DNA of 64,000 bases from Halobacteriales archaeon QS_3_64_16 (GCA_003021705.1 PXRJ01000007.1:32449-96448), one strand, 5' to 3'. Shown: positions 1-9,637, counted from the first letter of the stretch. Made by a program: numbers and translations. The notes: a model not told the origin generated them from the letters alone.

Positions 1-474
1 TTGTGGCTCGCCGATCCGCCGGGTGAACGTCCCGACGCTTACGACGAGTGCGCTGCCCGCGCCGGCCCCGAGTGCGGTCAGCGGCGAGCCCGTTAGCACT
101 GTGGCGGCGAGCCAGACCAGCCCGCCGGCCAGCCCGCTTTGGACGAACCTGGTGTCGAGTCGGCGGCCGGTGAGCAGCGCCGCAAGCACGAGGGAGGCGA
201 ACAGTCCGGTCGCGAGCGCTATCGCGAGAAGCAGGTTCAGTTGCTGGCCGAGGTGTTCGATCCCCAGTAGCTGGCCGAACTGGGTGACCGGGCCGATGGC
301 GAAGCGGAGCAACGCGGCCGGCATCCGTTCGGTGAGCCAGGCGGTGATCGGCGCGGCGATAAAGGCCTCCGTGTAGCCCGCGAGCGCATAGGAGCCAGCG
401 ACGCCGGCGATCCCCGCGAGCAAGGCGGTTAGAAGGGCCGCGCCGGGAAGCTCTTCGAGAACGTTCCGATCCAT
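1..474 (-). CDS. Membrane protein, N-terminal part (truncated by window edge)
   Basis: The reading frame starts at an ATG whose complement lies at 472-474 and stays open for 158 codons to the window edge. The protein begins MDRNVLEELPGAALLTALLA and has about four hydrophobic helices: residues near 10-32, around 45-65, 75-100 and 115-140. A basic stretch (TRRIGEP) follows at the edge. Haloarchaeal membrane-anchored molybdopterin oxidoreductases of the sulfite-oxidase type begin with a membrane domain like this, so that is a guess at identity. No catalytic domain is visible here. The gene is certain, the function is not. Confidence 0.7.
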   Translation of the reverse strand, partial: MDRNVLEELPGAALLTALLAGIAGVAGSYALAGYTEAFIAAPITAWLTERMPAALLRFAIGPVTQFGQLLGIEHLGQQLNLLLAIALATGLFASLVLAALLTGRRLDTRFVQSGLAGGLVWLAATVLTGSPLTALGAGAGSALVVSVGTFTRRIGEPQ

Positions 475-581
475 ACTCTCACTCGGTTCCCTGGACGAAT
501 GAACGTTGGCCGGACTTCCACCCAAATCGTCCGATAGCCGTTAGAATACCAAATAGACTACAACAATTACACTACGGTTAT

Positions 582-1307
582 TCATCGTCGGGTATGCATT
601 GTATCAAGATACTCAGCAACTTTTTGAGTCGCATTAAGTGTCCTCTCGTATTGAGTAACGCCGCCACTAATGTCTATATAGCAGCTGTCATTGGTCTGGT
701 AAAAACGGATTCCAACCTTCTCGTTGTTGACCATGTATGACCTCTCCAATCCAGGAAGAAAGATCCATCCATATCCCTTCATGCCAGCTAACATCAAAAG
801 ATTCTTTAAGCCATCAAGAGCGGCTTTCACCGACCCAAGCTTGTCTTCGCCTGCCTGAATTCTACGCTTAGCCTCTCTCCAAGAGTATGTAGAGACATCA
901 TCCCATAATTCGTCAACCATTAATTCAAACCTCGACACATCAAAAATATCCTTCTCTATCTCGATTTGAATTCCTAGGCCACGAGGAGTACCGCTTACAA
1001 TAGGTACCTTTAGCGGTTTTCCAGGTTCATAATCAGCATGCGCAGTTTTCAGGGTTTTTAGGAAGGCTGAGATACTCATAGAGTTGCCTTGGTATATATC
1101 ACAGAAGTCATCACTCAGCAACGAGCCGCCATACATTCTATCTGTGTAGATGTACCGCGAGTGATCACGTTGAATCGCTTTGCTGACTTGCCCTCTTATT
1201 TCGAGAGCTTCTCGTTTGTAAACAGCAGGAGCAGTGGTGGGCGAAGAGTTTTTCTTTGGCACCAGGGTACGATGTACAGATTGGACAATAATATATCTTT
1301 TGCCCAT
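582..1307 (-). CDS. Unrecognised 241-aa protein in AT-rich island
   Basis: The frame is open for 241 codons from an ATG at 1307. The protein is mixed alpha/beta in appearance, with no membrane segment and no signal peptide. It is less acidic than the haloarchaeal norm and has more Lys, Ile, Asn and Tyr than neighbouring genes, matching the AT-rich DNA. A Trp/Tyr-rich helical middle (DDVSTYSWREAKRRIQAGED) precedes a Gly-rich turn (AGMKGYGWIFLPG) and a C-terminal segment with IDISGG. No family was recognised. It diverges from the plus-strand pair at 1449-2349, with about 140 bp of AT-rich DNA between. Confidence 0.7.
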   Translation of the reverse strand: MGKRYIIVQSVHRTLVPKKNSSPTTAPAVYKREALEIRGQVSKAIQRDHSRYIYTDRMYGGSLLSDDFCDIYQGNSMSISAFLKTLKTAHADYEPGKPLKVPIVSGTPRGLGIQIEIEKDIFDVSRFELMVDELWDDVSTYSWREAKRRIQAGEDKLGSVKAALDGLKNLLMLAGMKGYGWIFLPGLERSYMVNNEKVGIRFYQTNDSCYIDISGGVTQYERTLNATQKVAEYLDTMHTRR

Positions 1308-1448
1308 TCATTCTATTGAATTAAGAATGATTCAACACTACTAGCAAAAGATTTTAGCTTGACTTGTGTTCGTCACCCGGCTTTTTTCATCGCATGATTT
1401 AAGAGTCAACAACTATTAGGGCTGCTTCTGAACACGGAAGCACCATTT

Positions 1449-1886
1449 ATGCTATCAGTATCAATTATAATTAACTATTGGGATGTTATACTGCTACTGG
1501 GTATCATTGGGGTATATACCTACGTCTGGTACTGCCGATACGACGAGGATATACACTATGATTTGGAGATATTCGTTCAGTCTACACGGGCAGGTCTCAC
1601 TGCTACAAGTATCCTATTACCTGGTGCATTCTTAGCAGCCGGCACACTCTCCCAGCAAACGCAGGTCATCTCATTTCAGCTTTATTTTGGATCAGTGTGG
1701 TTCGTTATTTCAATTTTATGTGGCATATTTAATCTCTTTAGACTACCAACAATAGTGGGCAGAGAGACCTCAGATAATAACAGGCCAGTGCGACTAAGTA
1801 ATAAACAGACTATTTTAGTCGGGTTAGTACAACTTAGCTCGATCGTGCTTGGAAGTGTAAGGACTATATTCGCCCTCAATCTGTAA
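1449..1886 (+). CDS. Small four-helix membrane protein in AT-rich island
   Basis: The protein has 145 residues. Hydrophobic segments lie near residues 5-27, 48-66, 72-98 and 118-143, so four membrane passes are likely. The loop after helix 1 contains YDEDIHYDLE. No signal peptidase site or known motif is visible. It is followed after 19 bp by the next gene, which has its own ribosome binding site, so the two are probably one transcript. In defence or toxin modules a small multi-pass protein can be an effector, but nothing in this sequence proves that. Confidence 0.7.
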   Translation: MLSVSIIINYWDVILLLGIIGVYTYVWYCRYDEDIHYDLEIFVQSTRAGLTATSILLPGAFLAAGTLSQQTQVISFQLYFGSVWFVISILCGIFNLFRLPTIVGRETSDNNRPVRLSNKQTILVGLVQLSSIVLGSVRTIFALNL

Positions 1887-1893
1887 CCGCATA

Positions 1894-1899
1894 GGGTGA
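1894..1899 (+). promoter_or_regulatory. Ribosome binding site of the 1906 gene
   Basis: GGGTGA lies six bases before the ATG at 1906 and matches the anti-Shine-Dalgarno of archaeal 16S rRNA. An internal site of this kind fits translation of the second cistron of a two-gene transcript. Confidence 0.55.
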
Positions 1900-1905
1900 C
1901 TCAAT

Positions 1906-2349
1906 ATGGTTAGTCCAGAACGAATACAAAGCCACATATTGGAGAACTACGGTAGTGGAATAGCCGACGAAGAAACGATAGAGGCAATCACAGAGGTTGT
2001 TAGAATTGTTAGTCAGGAACGTGCCCGCAAGCTGAGGCATGATGATGAGCCGACAGAAGACGACATAGAGTGGACATTAGGCTGGTTCTGCTGGTTACCT
2101 CTGTGGCCTAAACCTGATGACGAGGAACCTGAGACACAGAAAGTCAGGCAGGCTATGCTAAACACAGTATCTGACGATGGCGGACTGCCAGCACTACCTA
2201 CGATCGGCATCTTTAATCTGAACCATCCAACACTATTACATCTAAGAGTCGGCTTCTCGGAGGGTGAGGAAAATACGTCGTTGCGAAACATGATCGCTCA
2301 TCAAGGCGCGGAGGAGGTATCTAAGCGTATTAGACAGGAAGCCCTCTGA
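1906..2349 (+). CDS. Unrecognised 147-aa acidic protein in AT-rich island
   Basis: A soluble acidic protein with a helical N-terminal half (ILENYGSGIADEETIEAITE). A Trp/Pro-rich stretch follows near residues 58-72 (WTLGWFCWLPLWPKPDDEE), then a C-terminal half with NMIAHQGAEEVSKRI. The first 50 residues, with the DDEPTEDDIEW run, recall histone-fold or adaptor-like helices, but no family could be assigned. It sits 19 bp after the four-helix membrane protein gene and is probably co-expressed with it. Confidence 0.7.
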   Translation: MVSPERIQSHILENYGSGIADEETIEAITEVVRIVSQERARKLRHDDEPTEDDIEWTLGWFCWLPLWPKPDDEEPETQKVRQAMLNTVSDDGGLPALPTIGIFNLNHPTLLHLRVGFSEGEENTSLRNMIAHQGAEEVSKRIRQEAL

Positions 2350-2468
2350 TATAGATTTAAGATATCTATAGCAAATATTATCGAACCTATTAACATATTT
2401 TAAAAGTTATATGATCAGAGATTATATATACACTGTTATTCAATCAAATAGCTGATTGTCGTAGAGAT
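2350..2468. other. AT-rich gene-free end of the island
   Basis: About 119 bp composed mostly of A and T, containing repeated ATAT and TTAA tracts. It separates the 1906 gene from the end of the convergent alpha-glucosidase gene. It may act as a terminator for both, since archaeal terminators are T-rich, but no specific element stands out. Confidence 0.5.
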
Positions 2469-4385
2469 TTAGCGAAGCTGGTAGACGCGTGCCTCCCACG
2501 GTCGTAGCTCGAAGGACCCGACCGTCTCTCCCTCTTCGTTCGCTTCGGCGTCCTCGTAGTTCGCGATCAGGAGTTCCGGGTCCTCCGAATCGATCTCGGC
2601 GGGTAACTCGAAGGTGGGCGTCTCGCCGGAGAAGTTGAGCACTACCAACGCGCGCTCGGCGTCGCTCTCGCCTCCATCCCCGCCTCCGTTCCCACCGTCG
2701 GATTCGAGCGTCCGGGTGTAGGCGTAGATCGCCTCGTGGTCGGGATAGAGAAGGTCGTACTCGCCGTAGATCAGTACGTCCTCCCGTTTCCTGAGCGCGA
2801 TCAGCTCCCGGTAGTACGCATAGATCGAGTCGGGATCGGCTCTGGCTTCCGCGACGTTGATCTCCTCGTAGTTCGAGTTGAGCGAGATCCAGGGCTCGCC
2901 CCCGGTGAAGCCGGCGTTCGTAGTACTGTCCCACTGCATCGGTGTCCGGGCGTTATCGCGGCTACGTTCCCTGACGCGCTCTCTGATCTCCCCGAAGCCC
3001 TCGATTATCCCTTCGTCGATCGCCGTCCGCACCGGGTTCAGCGTCGCGACGTCCCGGTACTGGCTCAAGGAGTCGAACCCGACGTTCGTCATGCCGATCT
3101 CCTCGCCCTGGTAGATAAACGGTGTCCCCCGCAGCGTACAGAGGAAGGTCGCTAGTAGTTTCGCGGATTTTCCCCGGTATTCTTCGCTCCCGAAGCGGGA
3201 GACGATCCGGGGCTGGTCGTGATTGCCGAGATAGAGTGCGTTCCAGCCCGTCTCGTACAAACCGTTCTGCCACCGGGTGAACACGTCTTTGAGTTCGAGC
3301 AGCGACCAGTCGCCGACGTCCCACCACCGATCGCCCCGATCGAGACCCATGTGCTCGAAGTGGAATATCATATCGACCGCACCGGTAGAGATGTACTGCC
3401 GGGCGTCCTCGACGGATGCACCGACCATCTCGCCGACGGTCATTGCGTTGTACTCCGAGAGAGCCTGCTCGTACATCTCGCCCAGATACCCCTCTAGGTT
3501 CGGTCCGTTCGCGAAATGCTCCGCGCCCCGCGCCCAGGTGCCCTCCGCGCCGTCGGGTAGACCCCCCCGCTTCGAGACGAGGTTGATGACGTCCATCCGG
3601 AAGCCGTCGATCCCCTTCTCGAGCCACCACCGCATCAACTCGAAGACCTCCTCGCGTACCTCGGGATTGTCCCAGTTCAGGTCGGCCTGTTTCTCGTCGA
3701 AGAGATGGAGGTACCACTCCTCGGTGTGTTCGTCGTACTCCCAGGCAGAACCCCCGAAGAGGGACTCCCAGTTGTTCGGCGGCGCTTCGCCCGGCGGCCC
3801 CGGCGTCTCCGAGGCGTCGTCCTCCGCTCCGGCCCCCGCCCCGTCAGCGCTCCCCTCGCTTTCCTCGCTTTCGGCGACCGGCCGGCCCTCGCGCCAGTAG
3901 TAGTACTCGCGATAGTCGCTCTCACGTGATTCGCGCGAGCGAGTGAACCAGGCGTGTTCGTCGGAGGTGTGATTGACGACGAGATCCATCACGAGGCGCA
4001 TGTCCCGGTCGTGGAGCTCTTTTAGTAACCGTTCCCAGTCGGCTATCTCGCCGAACTCGTCCATGATCGCGCGGTAGTCGGCGATATCGTAGCCATTGTC
4101 CGCGTTCGGCGACTCGTAGACCGGACAAAGCCAGACGACGTCGACGCCGAGTTCTTCGAGGTAGTCGACTTTCTCGACGATCCCCGGGATGTCACCGATG
4201 CCGTCGCCGTCCGAATCGTTGAAACTGCGGGGATAGATCTGGTAGACGACGGCTTCCTTCCACCAGGCGCGATCCGGCCCCCCCGATCCACTAGTCGCCC
4301 TCTCGTCGGTTCGGCCGTCCGTACCGCCAGTCTCGCCGTCAGCGTCGACAGTCGTTCGTTCTTCGTCGTCCGGTCGGTCGCTCAT
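2469..4385 (-). CDS. GH13 alpha-glucosidase (oligo-1,6-glucosidase type)
   Basis: Hydrolyses alpha-glucosidic bonds in short glucans in the cytoplasm; no signal peptide is seen. The TIM-barrel begins near residue 41 (WWKEAVVYQIYPRSF). Catalytic residues are the nucleophile D265 (GFRMDVIN), acid/base E319 (TVGEM) and D390 (LGNHDQPR). The residue after D265 is Val, which in this subfamily goes with alpha-1,6 rather than alpha-1,4 preference. An acidic Ser/Gly/Pro insert at about 169-205 and an N-terminal acidic tail are halophilic additions. The ATG at 4385 is preferred over an upstream codon at 4442, because it leaves a 66-bp divergent promoter region before the next gene. Confidence 0.9.
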   Translation of the reverse strand: MSDRPDDEERTTVDADGETGGTDGRTDERATSGSGGPDRAWWKEAVVYQIYPRSFNDSDGDGIGDIPGIVEKVDYLEELGVDVVWLCPVYESPNADNGYDIADYRAIMDEFGEIADWERLLKELHDRDMRLVMDLVVNHTSDEHAWFTRSRESRESDYREYYYWREGRPVAESEESEGSADGAGAGAEDDASETPGPPGEAPPNNWESLFGGSAWEYDEHTEEWYLHLFDEKQADLNWDNPEVREEVFELMRWWLEKGIDGFRMDVINLVSKRGGLPDGAEGTWARGAEHFANGPNLEGYLGEMYEQALSEYNAMTVGEMVGASVEDARQYISTGAVDMIFHFEHMGLDRGDRWWDVGDWSLLELKDVFTRWQNGLYETGWNALYLGNHDQPRIVSRFGSEEYRGKSAKLLATFLCTLRGTPFIYQGEEIGMTNVGFDSLSQYRDVATLNPVRTAIDEGIIEGFGEIRERVRERSRDNARTPMQWDSTTNAGFTGGEPWISLNSNYEEINVAEARADPDSIYAYYRELIALRKREDVLIYGEYDLLYPDHEAIYAYTRTLESDGGNGGGDGGESDAERALVVLNFSGETPTFELPAEIDSEDPELLIANYEDAEANEEGETVGSFELRPWEARVYQLR

Positions 4386-4451
4386 TACTGAGAAGAAATC
4401 TCCAGGACCTATTGTAGCTGCGTTTTTCCGTCGCGACCGCATGGGTGGGGT

Positions 4452-4763
4452 ATGAGCGATGCGAACGACACGGGTAACGCCGAGGAGGACCTACCGCCGA
4501 GCGAACCGCGCGAGTCCGAGGAAGGACAGCGACAAGCCGACGAGGGCGAGAGCGGTGCCCTCAGCGAGACCGACCGCGAGAACCGCGAGCGTCACCCTGA
4601 CGCGGACGCCGGGGCGACGGATACCCACGGCGGGACCGAACCCGTCGGCCAGCGCGAAACGGCCCCCCAGAGCGACTTCACGACCCGACAGGTCGGTATC
4701 GGGGTCGCCGTCCTCGCCGTTGGCCTGATCATCGCGTTCGCGCTGCCACTACTGTTGGCGTAG
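4452..4763 (+). CDS. Small acidic tail-anchored protein
   Basis: The protein has 103 residues. The first 75 are highly polar and rich in Glu, Asp, Arg and Gly, probably disordered. The last 24 form one hydrophobic helix (VGIGVAVLAVGLIIAFALPL) that ends the protein. This is the shape of a C-terminal tail anchor with a cytoplasmic acidic domain. No enzymatic motif is present. It diverges from the alpha-glucosidase gene. Such short proteins are common in haloarchaea and have no known role. Confidence 0.65.
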   Translation: MSDANDTGNAEEDLPPSEPRESEEGQRQADEGESGALSETDRENRERHPDADAGATDTHGGTEPVGQRETAPQSDFTTRQVGIGVAVLAVGLIIAFALPLLLA

Positions 4764-4855
4764 GCAGCGACGGTCGTCGGAAGCCCTACTGAACCTCCGA
4801 TTCCCGCATGAAATCGGCGGGAGCGTCGGTCATCGGTACTCCCGATCGCCGCCGG

Positions 4856-7132
4856 TCAGTTGAGCTCGTCGGCGATCGTGTCCCGTAGTTCCGCGATCGA
4901 CGCAGCCGAAACGGACAGTTCCTCCTCGCCGACGACGAGATCCAATCGTCCTCCGTCGGTCGCCCTGCCGATCTCACACACTGGCATACGGCCGGCCGCG
5001 ATTTCGCACACTCTTTCCGGTTCGGTAGTCTCGATCACCGCACGGCCCGGTGCCTCCTCGAAGAGCAGCGCTGCGGCTTCATCCGTTCCCTCCGTGCTGT
5101 CCGCCCCGTTCGCGCCGTCGATCGACGCCGTTAGTCCCGCCCGTTCGCTTACCATCTCCGCGAGCGTCACAGCGAGCCCCCCGTGGCTCACGTCGTGAGC
5201 CGCGAGCGTTCCGTCCCGGCCAGCGAGTTCTGCCAGCAGGTCGGTTCGCTCGGCGAGGTCGCTCGGCAGGGCCGGAAAGCGATCGCTGCCGCCGAACCGC
5301 GCGAGGTACTCCGAGCCGCCGAGTCGCGGTCCTGCCGACTTCCCGTTATCGACGGGCACTCCGCCGACGACCATCACGACCCCCTCTCCCTGGAACTCTG
5401 TGGGCGGGGCGTCCCGGGTCGTCGTGCCGACCATCGCGAGCGTCGGGGTCGGCGGGATCGGACCGGTCGCAGAATCGTTGTAGAGCGAGACGTTGCCCCC
5501 GACCACGGGAATCGAGAGTTCCTGACAGCTCTCGGCGAGCCCCGAGACGCTCGCGGCGAACCCGTCGAAGACCTCGGGGTTCTCGGGATTGCCGCCATTG
5601 AGACAATCAACCGCCGCAAGCGGCGTCGTGCCCTTTACTGCCAGATTCGTCGCGACTTCGAGCACGATCGCTCGGGCTCCCTCGTAGGGCGCACACCCAG
5701 TCCAGTTCGGCTCCGCACCCGCTGCGAACGCGAGGTCGAGTCCCTTCTCGCCTCCCTGGGCTCCGCTCGCCGACCGACCGCTCGCTTCCCGCATAGCCAG
5801 TAGCGCCGCGTCGTCGCCCGGCCCCACTCGGGTTCGGAGGCCGACCTCCTGATCGTACTGGCGATAGACCCACTCCTTGCTGGCCGTGTTCGGACTACTG
5901 ATAACGGTCTCGAAGGCGTCTTCGAGCGCCGTCGCCGGCAGCTCCCGCTCGGGCTCTTCGGGGGTATCGCTGGTGTCTCGCGGCCGGTCGTAGGCTGGTG
6001 CGCCTTCCGCGAGGAACTCCGCGGGGAGGGCGACTACCTCTTCGCTCTCGTACGCACAAACGTACCGACCCTCGGTGACCTCCCCGATGACCGAACAGCC
6101 GAGTTCGAACCGCTCGGCGAGTTCTCGCACCCGACCGACGTTCTCCGGGGCGACTTCGTAGCACATCCGTTCCTGGGATTCGGCCAGCAGGATCTCGGTT
6201 GGGTGCATGTCCGGCTCGCGCTGGTGAACTGCTCCGAGGTCGATTTCCGCACCTAGATCGCCCTTCGCGACCAGTTCGGAAGACGCTCCACCCAGACCCG
6301 CCGCCCCGAGGTCGCGGGCGGATTCGATCAATCCTTCCGCACAGAGTGCCTCGTTGGCCTCGATCAGCAGTTTCTCGGTGTAGGGGTCGCCGACCTGGAC
6401 GGCCGGACGGTCCTCGGTTTCCGCGTCTGCCCCCAGATCCTCGCTCGCGAAACTCGCGCCGCCGAGTCCGTCTCGCCCCGTAGCATTGCCGAGAAGGACG
6501 AGGCGGTTGCCTGCCTCCTGGGCAACGGCGGTGAGGAGCCGGTCGGCGGGCAGCAATCCCACGCAGGCGACGTTCACTAATGGATTGCCTTCGAAATCGG
6601 GATGAAAGGTGGCGCTGCCGGTGACGGTAGGAACGCCGATGGCGTTCGCGTAATCGGAAATCCCCTCGACGACGCCGTCGAAGAGGTATTTGGAGTGCTC
6701 GCGTTCGAACGCGCCGAAGTACAGACAGTCGGCGAGGGCGATTGGGTACGCGCCCATGCTAAGGGTATCGCGCACGATACCGCCGACCCCAGTGGCCGCG
6801 CCGTCGTAGGGATCGACGTAGGAGGGATGGTTGTGGCTCTCGATTCCCAGCGTGAGGTACCACTCCGCGTCGTGGCCTCCGTCGCTGGTGTCTTCGCCGT
6901 CCCCATCGGTCCCGTCTCCGTCATCCGACGGCAGGGCGACTACCGCCGCGTCGTCGCCCGGACCGAGAACGACCTGCTCGCCGCTGGCATCGAACGCGGA
7001 CAAAAGGGGTCGCGAGGAGCGATACGCACAGTGTTCGCTCCAGAGGTTTTCGAACAGTGCCGCCTCGGTCGGCGTCGGCTCGCGGTCGAGTTCGGCCTCG
7101 ACGAGTTCGCGATCGGCGTTCGAGAGAGCCAT
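4856..7132 (-). CDS. purL: Phosphoribosylformylglycinamidine synthase subunit PurL
   Basis: Catalyses the ATP-dependent amidation of formylglycinamide ribotide in purine synthesis, using ammonia from the separate glutaminase PurQ. The 758-residue product is the small, archaeal/Bacillus-type PurL. It opens with [20 protein letters not shown] and shows the IESHNHPS and [12 protein letters not shown] signatures of the AIR-synthase fold. The second half repeats the fold ([30 protein letters not shown]). ATG 7132 is chosen because homology starts there; upstream in-frame codons to 7318 would overlap the divergent PHP gene. Confidence 0.95.
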   Translation of the reverse strand: MALSNADRELVEAELDREPTPTEAALFENLWSEHCAYRSSRPLLSAFDASGEQVVLGPGDDAAVVALPSDDGDGTDGDGEDTSDGGHDAEWYLTLGIESHNHPSYVDPYDGAATGVGGIVRDTLSMGAYPIALADCLYFGAFEREHSKYLFDGVVEGISDYANAIGVPTVTGSATFHPDFEGNPLVNVACVGLLPADRLLTAVAQEAGNRLVLLGNATGRDGLGGASFASEDLGADAETEDRPAVQVGDPYTEKLLIEANEALCAEGLIESARDLGAAGLGGASSELVAKGDLGAEIDLGAVHQREPDMHPTEILLAESQERMCYEVAPENVGRVRELAERFELGCSVIGEVTEGRYVCAYESEEVVALPAEFLAEGAPAYDRPRDTSDTPEEPERELPATALEDAFETVISSPNTASKEWVYRQYDQEVGLRTRVGPGDDAALLAMREASGRSASGAQGGEKGLDLAFAAGAEPNWTGCAPYEGARAIVLEVATNLAVKGTTPLAAVDCLNGGNPENPEVFDGFAASVSGLAESCQELSIPVVGGNVSLYNDSATGPIPPTPTLAMVGTTTRDAPPTEFQGEGVVMVVGGVPVDNGKSAGPRLGGSEYLARFGGSDRFPALPSDLAERTDLLAELAGRDGTLAAHDVSHGGLAVTLAEMVSERAGLTASIDGANGADSTEGTDEAAALLFEEAPGRAVIETTEPERVCEIAAGRMPVCEIGRATDGGRLDLVVGEEELSVSAASIAELRDTIADELN

Positions 7133-7291
7133 TCGAGTACTATCGGAGGGTTCGCCCACCCCGAGCAAAGCGCTTTCCATCGCTCGCTCACCGACGGGGA
7201 TCGGTGGTCCTCGAGCGCCCGTCGGTCGGCCGCTCCCGCGTTCTGAGGACGGTACCGGGGGGCTTTTGCCAGCCGGCGCGAAAAACCGGAC

Positions 7292-7975
7292 GTGCTTTCG
7301 GCCGAGCTCCACTGTCACTCCGCGCTCTCACACGACGGCCGCGACGAGATCGAGCTCCTGCTCGAACAGGCCGCCGGTATCGGCCTCGACGCGCTCGCGA
7401 TCACCGACCACGACGTGCTCGACGCGAGCATCGAAGCCGCTGAGTTGGCTCCTGCCTACGATCTCGTCGGCATCCCCGGCATGGAGGTCACTACCGCCGC
7501 GGGCCACGTACTCGCCATCGGCGTTAGCGAGCGCGTTCCGGCCGGCCTGTCCTTCGCGGAGACCCTCGAGCGCATCCGCGAGCAGGGAGCTATCGCGATC
7601 GTTCCCCATCCCTTCCAGCGCTCCCGACACGGCGTCGCACCGCATATCTCCCGAAGCGCGCTCGTGAGCGCCGACGCGATCGAGATTTATAACTCCCGGC
7701 TGCTCACCGGCCGCTCCAATCGCCAGGCCGAACGCTTCGCGCGCGCCCGGAACCTACCGATGACCGCCGGCAGCGACGCACATATCTCCGAGATGATCGG
7801 GCAGGCGGTGACCGAGATCGACGCCACGGAGCGCTCGGCCGAGGGGATCTTGGACGCGATTCGGGAGGGCAGAACGAAAGTCCTCGGCAAGCGTACCCCC
7901 TGGCGGATCAGTTTCCGGCAAGCGGGCGGCGGCGTCAAACGCCGGCTGCGACGCCGGGCCGCCGAGTTGCTCTGA
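7292..7975 (+). CDS. PHP-domain metal-dependent phosphoesterase
   Basis: A 227-residue protein of the PHP superfamily, which hydrolyses phosphoester bonds with a cluster of two or three metals. Ligand motifs are [12 protein letters not shown] near the start, ITDHDV near residue 36, PGMEVTT, VPHPFQ and the late GSDAH. It has the length of stand-alone PHP proteins related to RNase AM/TrpH, so a nucleotide or RNA 3'-5' phosphatase role is possible. The start is GTG. It is divergent from purL with about 160 bp between; nothing in the sequence ties it to purine synthesis. Confidence 0.85.
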   Translation: MLSAELHCHSALSHDGRDEIELLLEQAAGIGLDALAITDHDVLDASIEAAELAPAYDLVGIPGMEVTTAAGHVLAIGVSERVPAGLSFAETLERIREQGAIAIVPHPFQRSRHGVAPHISRSALVSADAIEIYNSRLLTGRSNRQAERFARARNLPMTAGSDAHISEMIGQAVTEIDATERSAEGILDAIREGRTKVLGKRTPWRISFRQAGGGVKRRLRRRAAELL

Positions 7976-8080
7976 ACTCTGATTGTTCTTTTCCCGTCCC
8001 TGCCTCCCCCGTTTCTCCCTGCCTACCCCAGCCGGCGGTCGCGGTCTCATCGTGGGTCCCGGTAGCTCCGCCGGGTCGTC

Positions 8081-8572
8081 TCAGGATCGCTTTGATGCTA
8101 CCAGATCGATCGCGTCGGTGCCCAGTTCGATCACGTCCGGTTCGTATCGATCGGTGTTCTCGCGGAGCTCGGTCGGCCCGACCCACTCCCAGGCCTCGGC
8201 GGGCATCTCGCCGGGTTCCGGTTCGATAGCTCCGGTTTCGGCCGCGCCGTAAAAGATCGAATCGACGTGCTGGTGGGCCACCCGGCCGTCTGGGTGGACG
8301 TCGATGTCCTCCAAGAGGAGCTGCTGGGGCTCGGGCAGCGGCTCTACTGTCTTGCTCTCGGGACCGTCGGGGTCGGCAGGATCGTCGAGCAGCGAGACCT
8401 CCAGTCCGGTCTCCTCTCTCGTCTCGCGCAGCGCCGCCTCGTGCGGGAGTTCGTCGCGATCGACGTGGCCGCCCGGCGGGAGCCATAGTCCCAGTTTCTC
8501 GTGCTCGTGTAGTAGCGTCGCTCCCTCGTGGACAATGTAGACCGTCGCGACGAAGTGGCGTGTCGTCTCCAT
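8081..8572 (-). CDS. Nudix hydrolase
   Basis: A 163-residue cytoplasmic Nudix protein, hydrolysing a nucleoside diphosphate linked to another group. The Nudix box is complete: GGHVDRDELPHEAALRETRE followed by ETGLE, with the metal-binding glutamates in place. The N-terminal strand is VATVYIVHEGATLLHEHEK. The substrate cannot be told from sequence. It converges with the PHP gene across about 100 bp and is followed on the same strand by the broken esterase gene upstream. Confidence 0.85.
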   Translation of the reverse strand: METTRHFVATVYIVHEGATLLHEHEKLGLWLPPGGHVDRDELPHEAALRETREETGLEVSLLDDPADPDGPESKTVEPLPEPQQLLLEDIDVHPDGRVAHQHVDSIFYGAAETGAIEPEPGEMPAEAWEWVGPTELRENTDRYEPDVIELGTDAIDLVASKRS

Positions 8573-8642
8573 AGCCTAGTCATACCGCCGACCGGTTTCG
8601 ACTTTCCGAAGAGAGCCAGACGGTCAGAAGCCCGGTCAGCGA

Positions 8643-9637
8643 TCAGTCCTCGCTCTCGCCGGTGAAAAACTCCCACATGAGTCGGCTCGCATCCGGCGCG
8701 TCGGGCTCGGTGTAGAAGCTGCCGGGCGCACCGCCGGCCCAGGCATGACCCATCCCCTCGATCGCGTACTTCGCGACGAGCACGTCCCCGCTCTCGTCCG
8801 CGAACTCCTGTACAGGAAGTGGTGGCCCGACGACCGCTCCCTCCGGACCGTCTCATGGGTGGTATCGAGACCCTGCTCGTCCGTCCCGTCGGCCGCGAGG
8901 TCGTTCGTCCGGATCGCTTGTGCGGCGGCCTGGTCGCCGTTGATCGGATCGATGGTGTAATCCTCCTCGCCGTGGACGACGATCGTTCGGACGACCCCCG
9001 CTCGCTCGCCCATCTCTTCGTAGGCTTCTTTGCCCTGTTCCTGTGGGTCGGGACCACCGAAACTCATCGCGGCCGGCGCGCCGAGGGCGCTGTTGGCCGC
9101 GTCGTACTCCAGTCCCGAGTGAACGCCGACGACCGCGTAGAGATCGGGGTAAGCCGCCGCCATGATCGGTGCCATCGCGCCGCCGGCCGAAAACCCCGCG
9201 AGGTAGACCGCCGAGTCGTCGATCGCAAACTCCGAGCGTACGTCCCTACTCATTCCGGCAATCGCCGCCGGTTCGCCCGCTCCGCGCCGTTGGTTCTCAG
9301 GTTCGAACCACTCCCAGCACTGAGCGGGGTTCGCGAGGGCCGTCTGATCGGGGTAGATCACGAGAAAATTTTCGCGCTCGGCGAGGGCCGTTCATCCGCG
9401 TTGCGGCCGCGTAAGTAGAGGGAGTCTGTCCACAGCCGTGGAGCATGACTACTAGTGGCACCGGACACCCGTCGTAGCCGCTCGGAACGTATCGTTCGTA
9501 GGTTCGAACCCCTAGTACTCGGTCGTGAACGATCCGGATTCGGACTCCTCCGCTGCGAGCGCTTTCCCGGAGAGGAAGCCACTCGCCGCCGTCGCGCTGA
9601 GGGTCTTCAGCGCCGACCGTCTGGTAATTCGTGTCAT
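8643..9637 (-). pseudogene. Tat-exported PHB-depolymerase/feruloyl-esterase-like gene, frameshifted
   Basis: The parts of one alpha/beta hydrolase are spread over three frames. From 9637 a twin-arginine signal (TRRSALKTLSATAASG) runs to a TAG near 9516. A second frame continues with LGVRTYERYVPSGYDG and the oxyanion-loop motif VVMLHGCGQ. A third frame, from about 9388, gives ENFLVIYPDQ and the nucleophile elbow LAGFSAGGAM. After about 8815 the frame changes again and gives the catalytic-His segment IEGMGHAWAGGAPG, ending at 8643. Joined, the parts match the PHB depolymerase/esterase family of about 320 residues. Three lesions in one gene point to decay, though sequencing errors cannot be excluded. 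Confidence 0.85.

Larger units (their letters stand above)
540..2460. other. AT-rich island with three unrecognised genes
   Basis: Base composition drops sharply here compared with the GC-rich DNA on either side. Codons ending in A or T are common, and runs such as ttaagatatctatagcaaat (2356-2375) do not occur elsewhere in the window. The island carries one minus-strand gene and a two-gene plus-strand unit, none of recognisable family. No integrase, transposase, tRNA or clear terminal repeat marks its ends. The composition suggests horizontal acquisition. Its boundaries are approximate and judged by eye. Confidence 0.8.

Noticed and set aside
4764-4855. Riboswitch or leader RNA near purL
   Set aside because: The region is downstream of purL, not upstream. 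The true purL upstream region (7133-7291) shows no purine-riboswitch-like conserved core.
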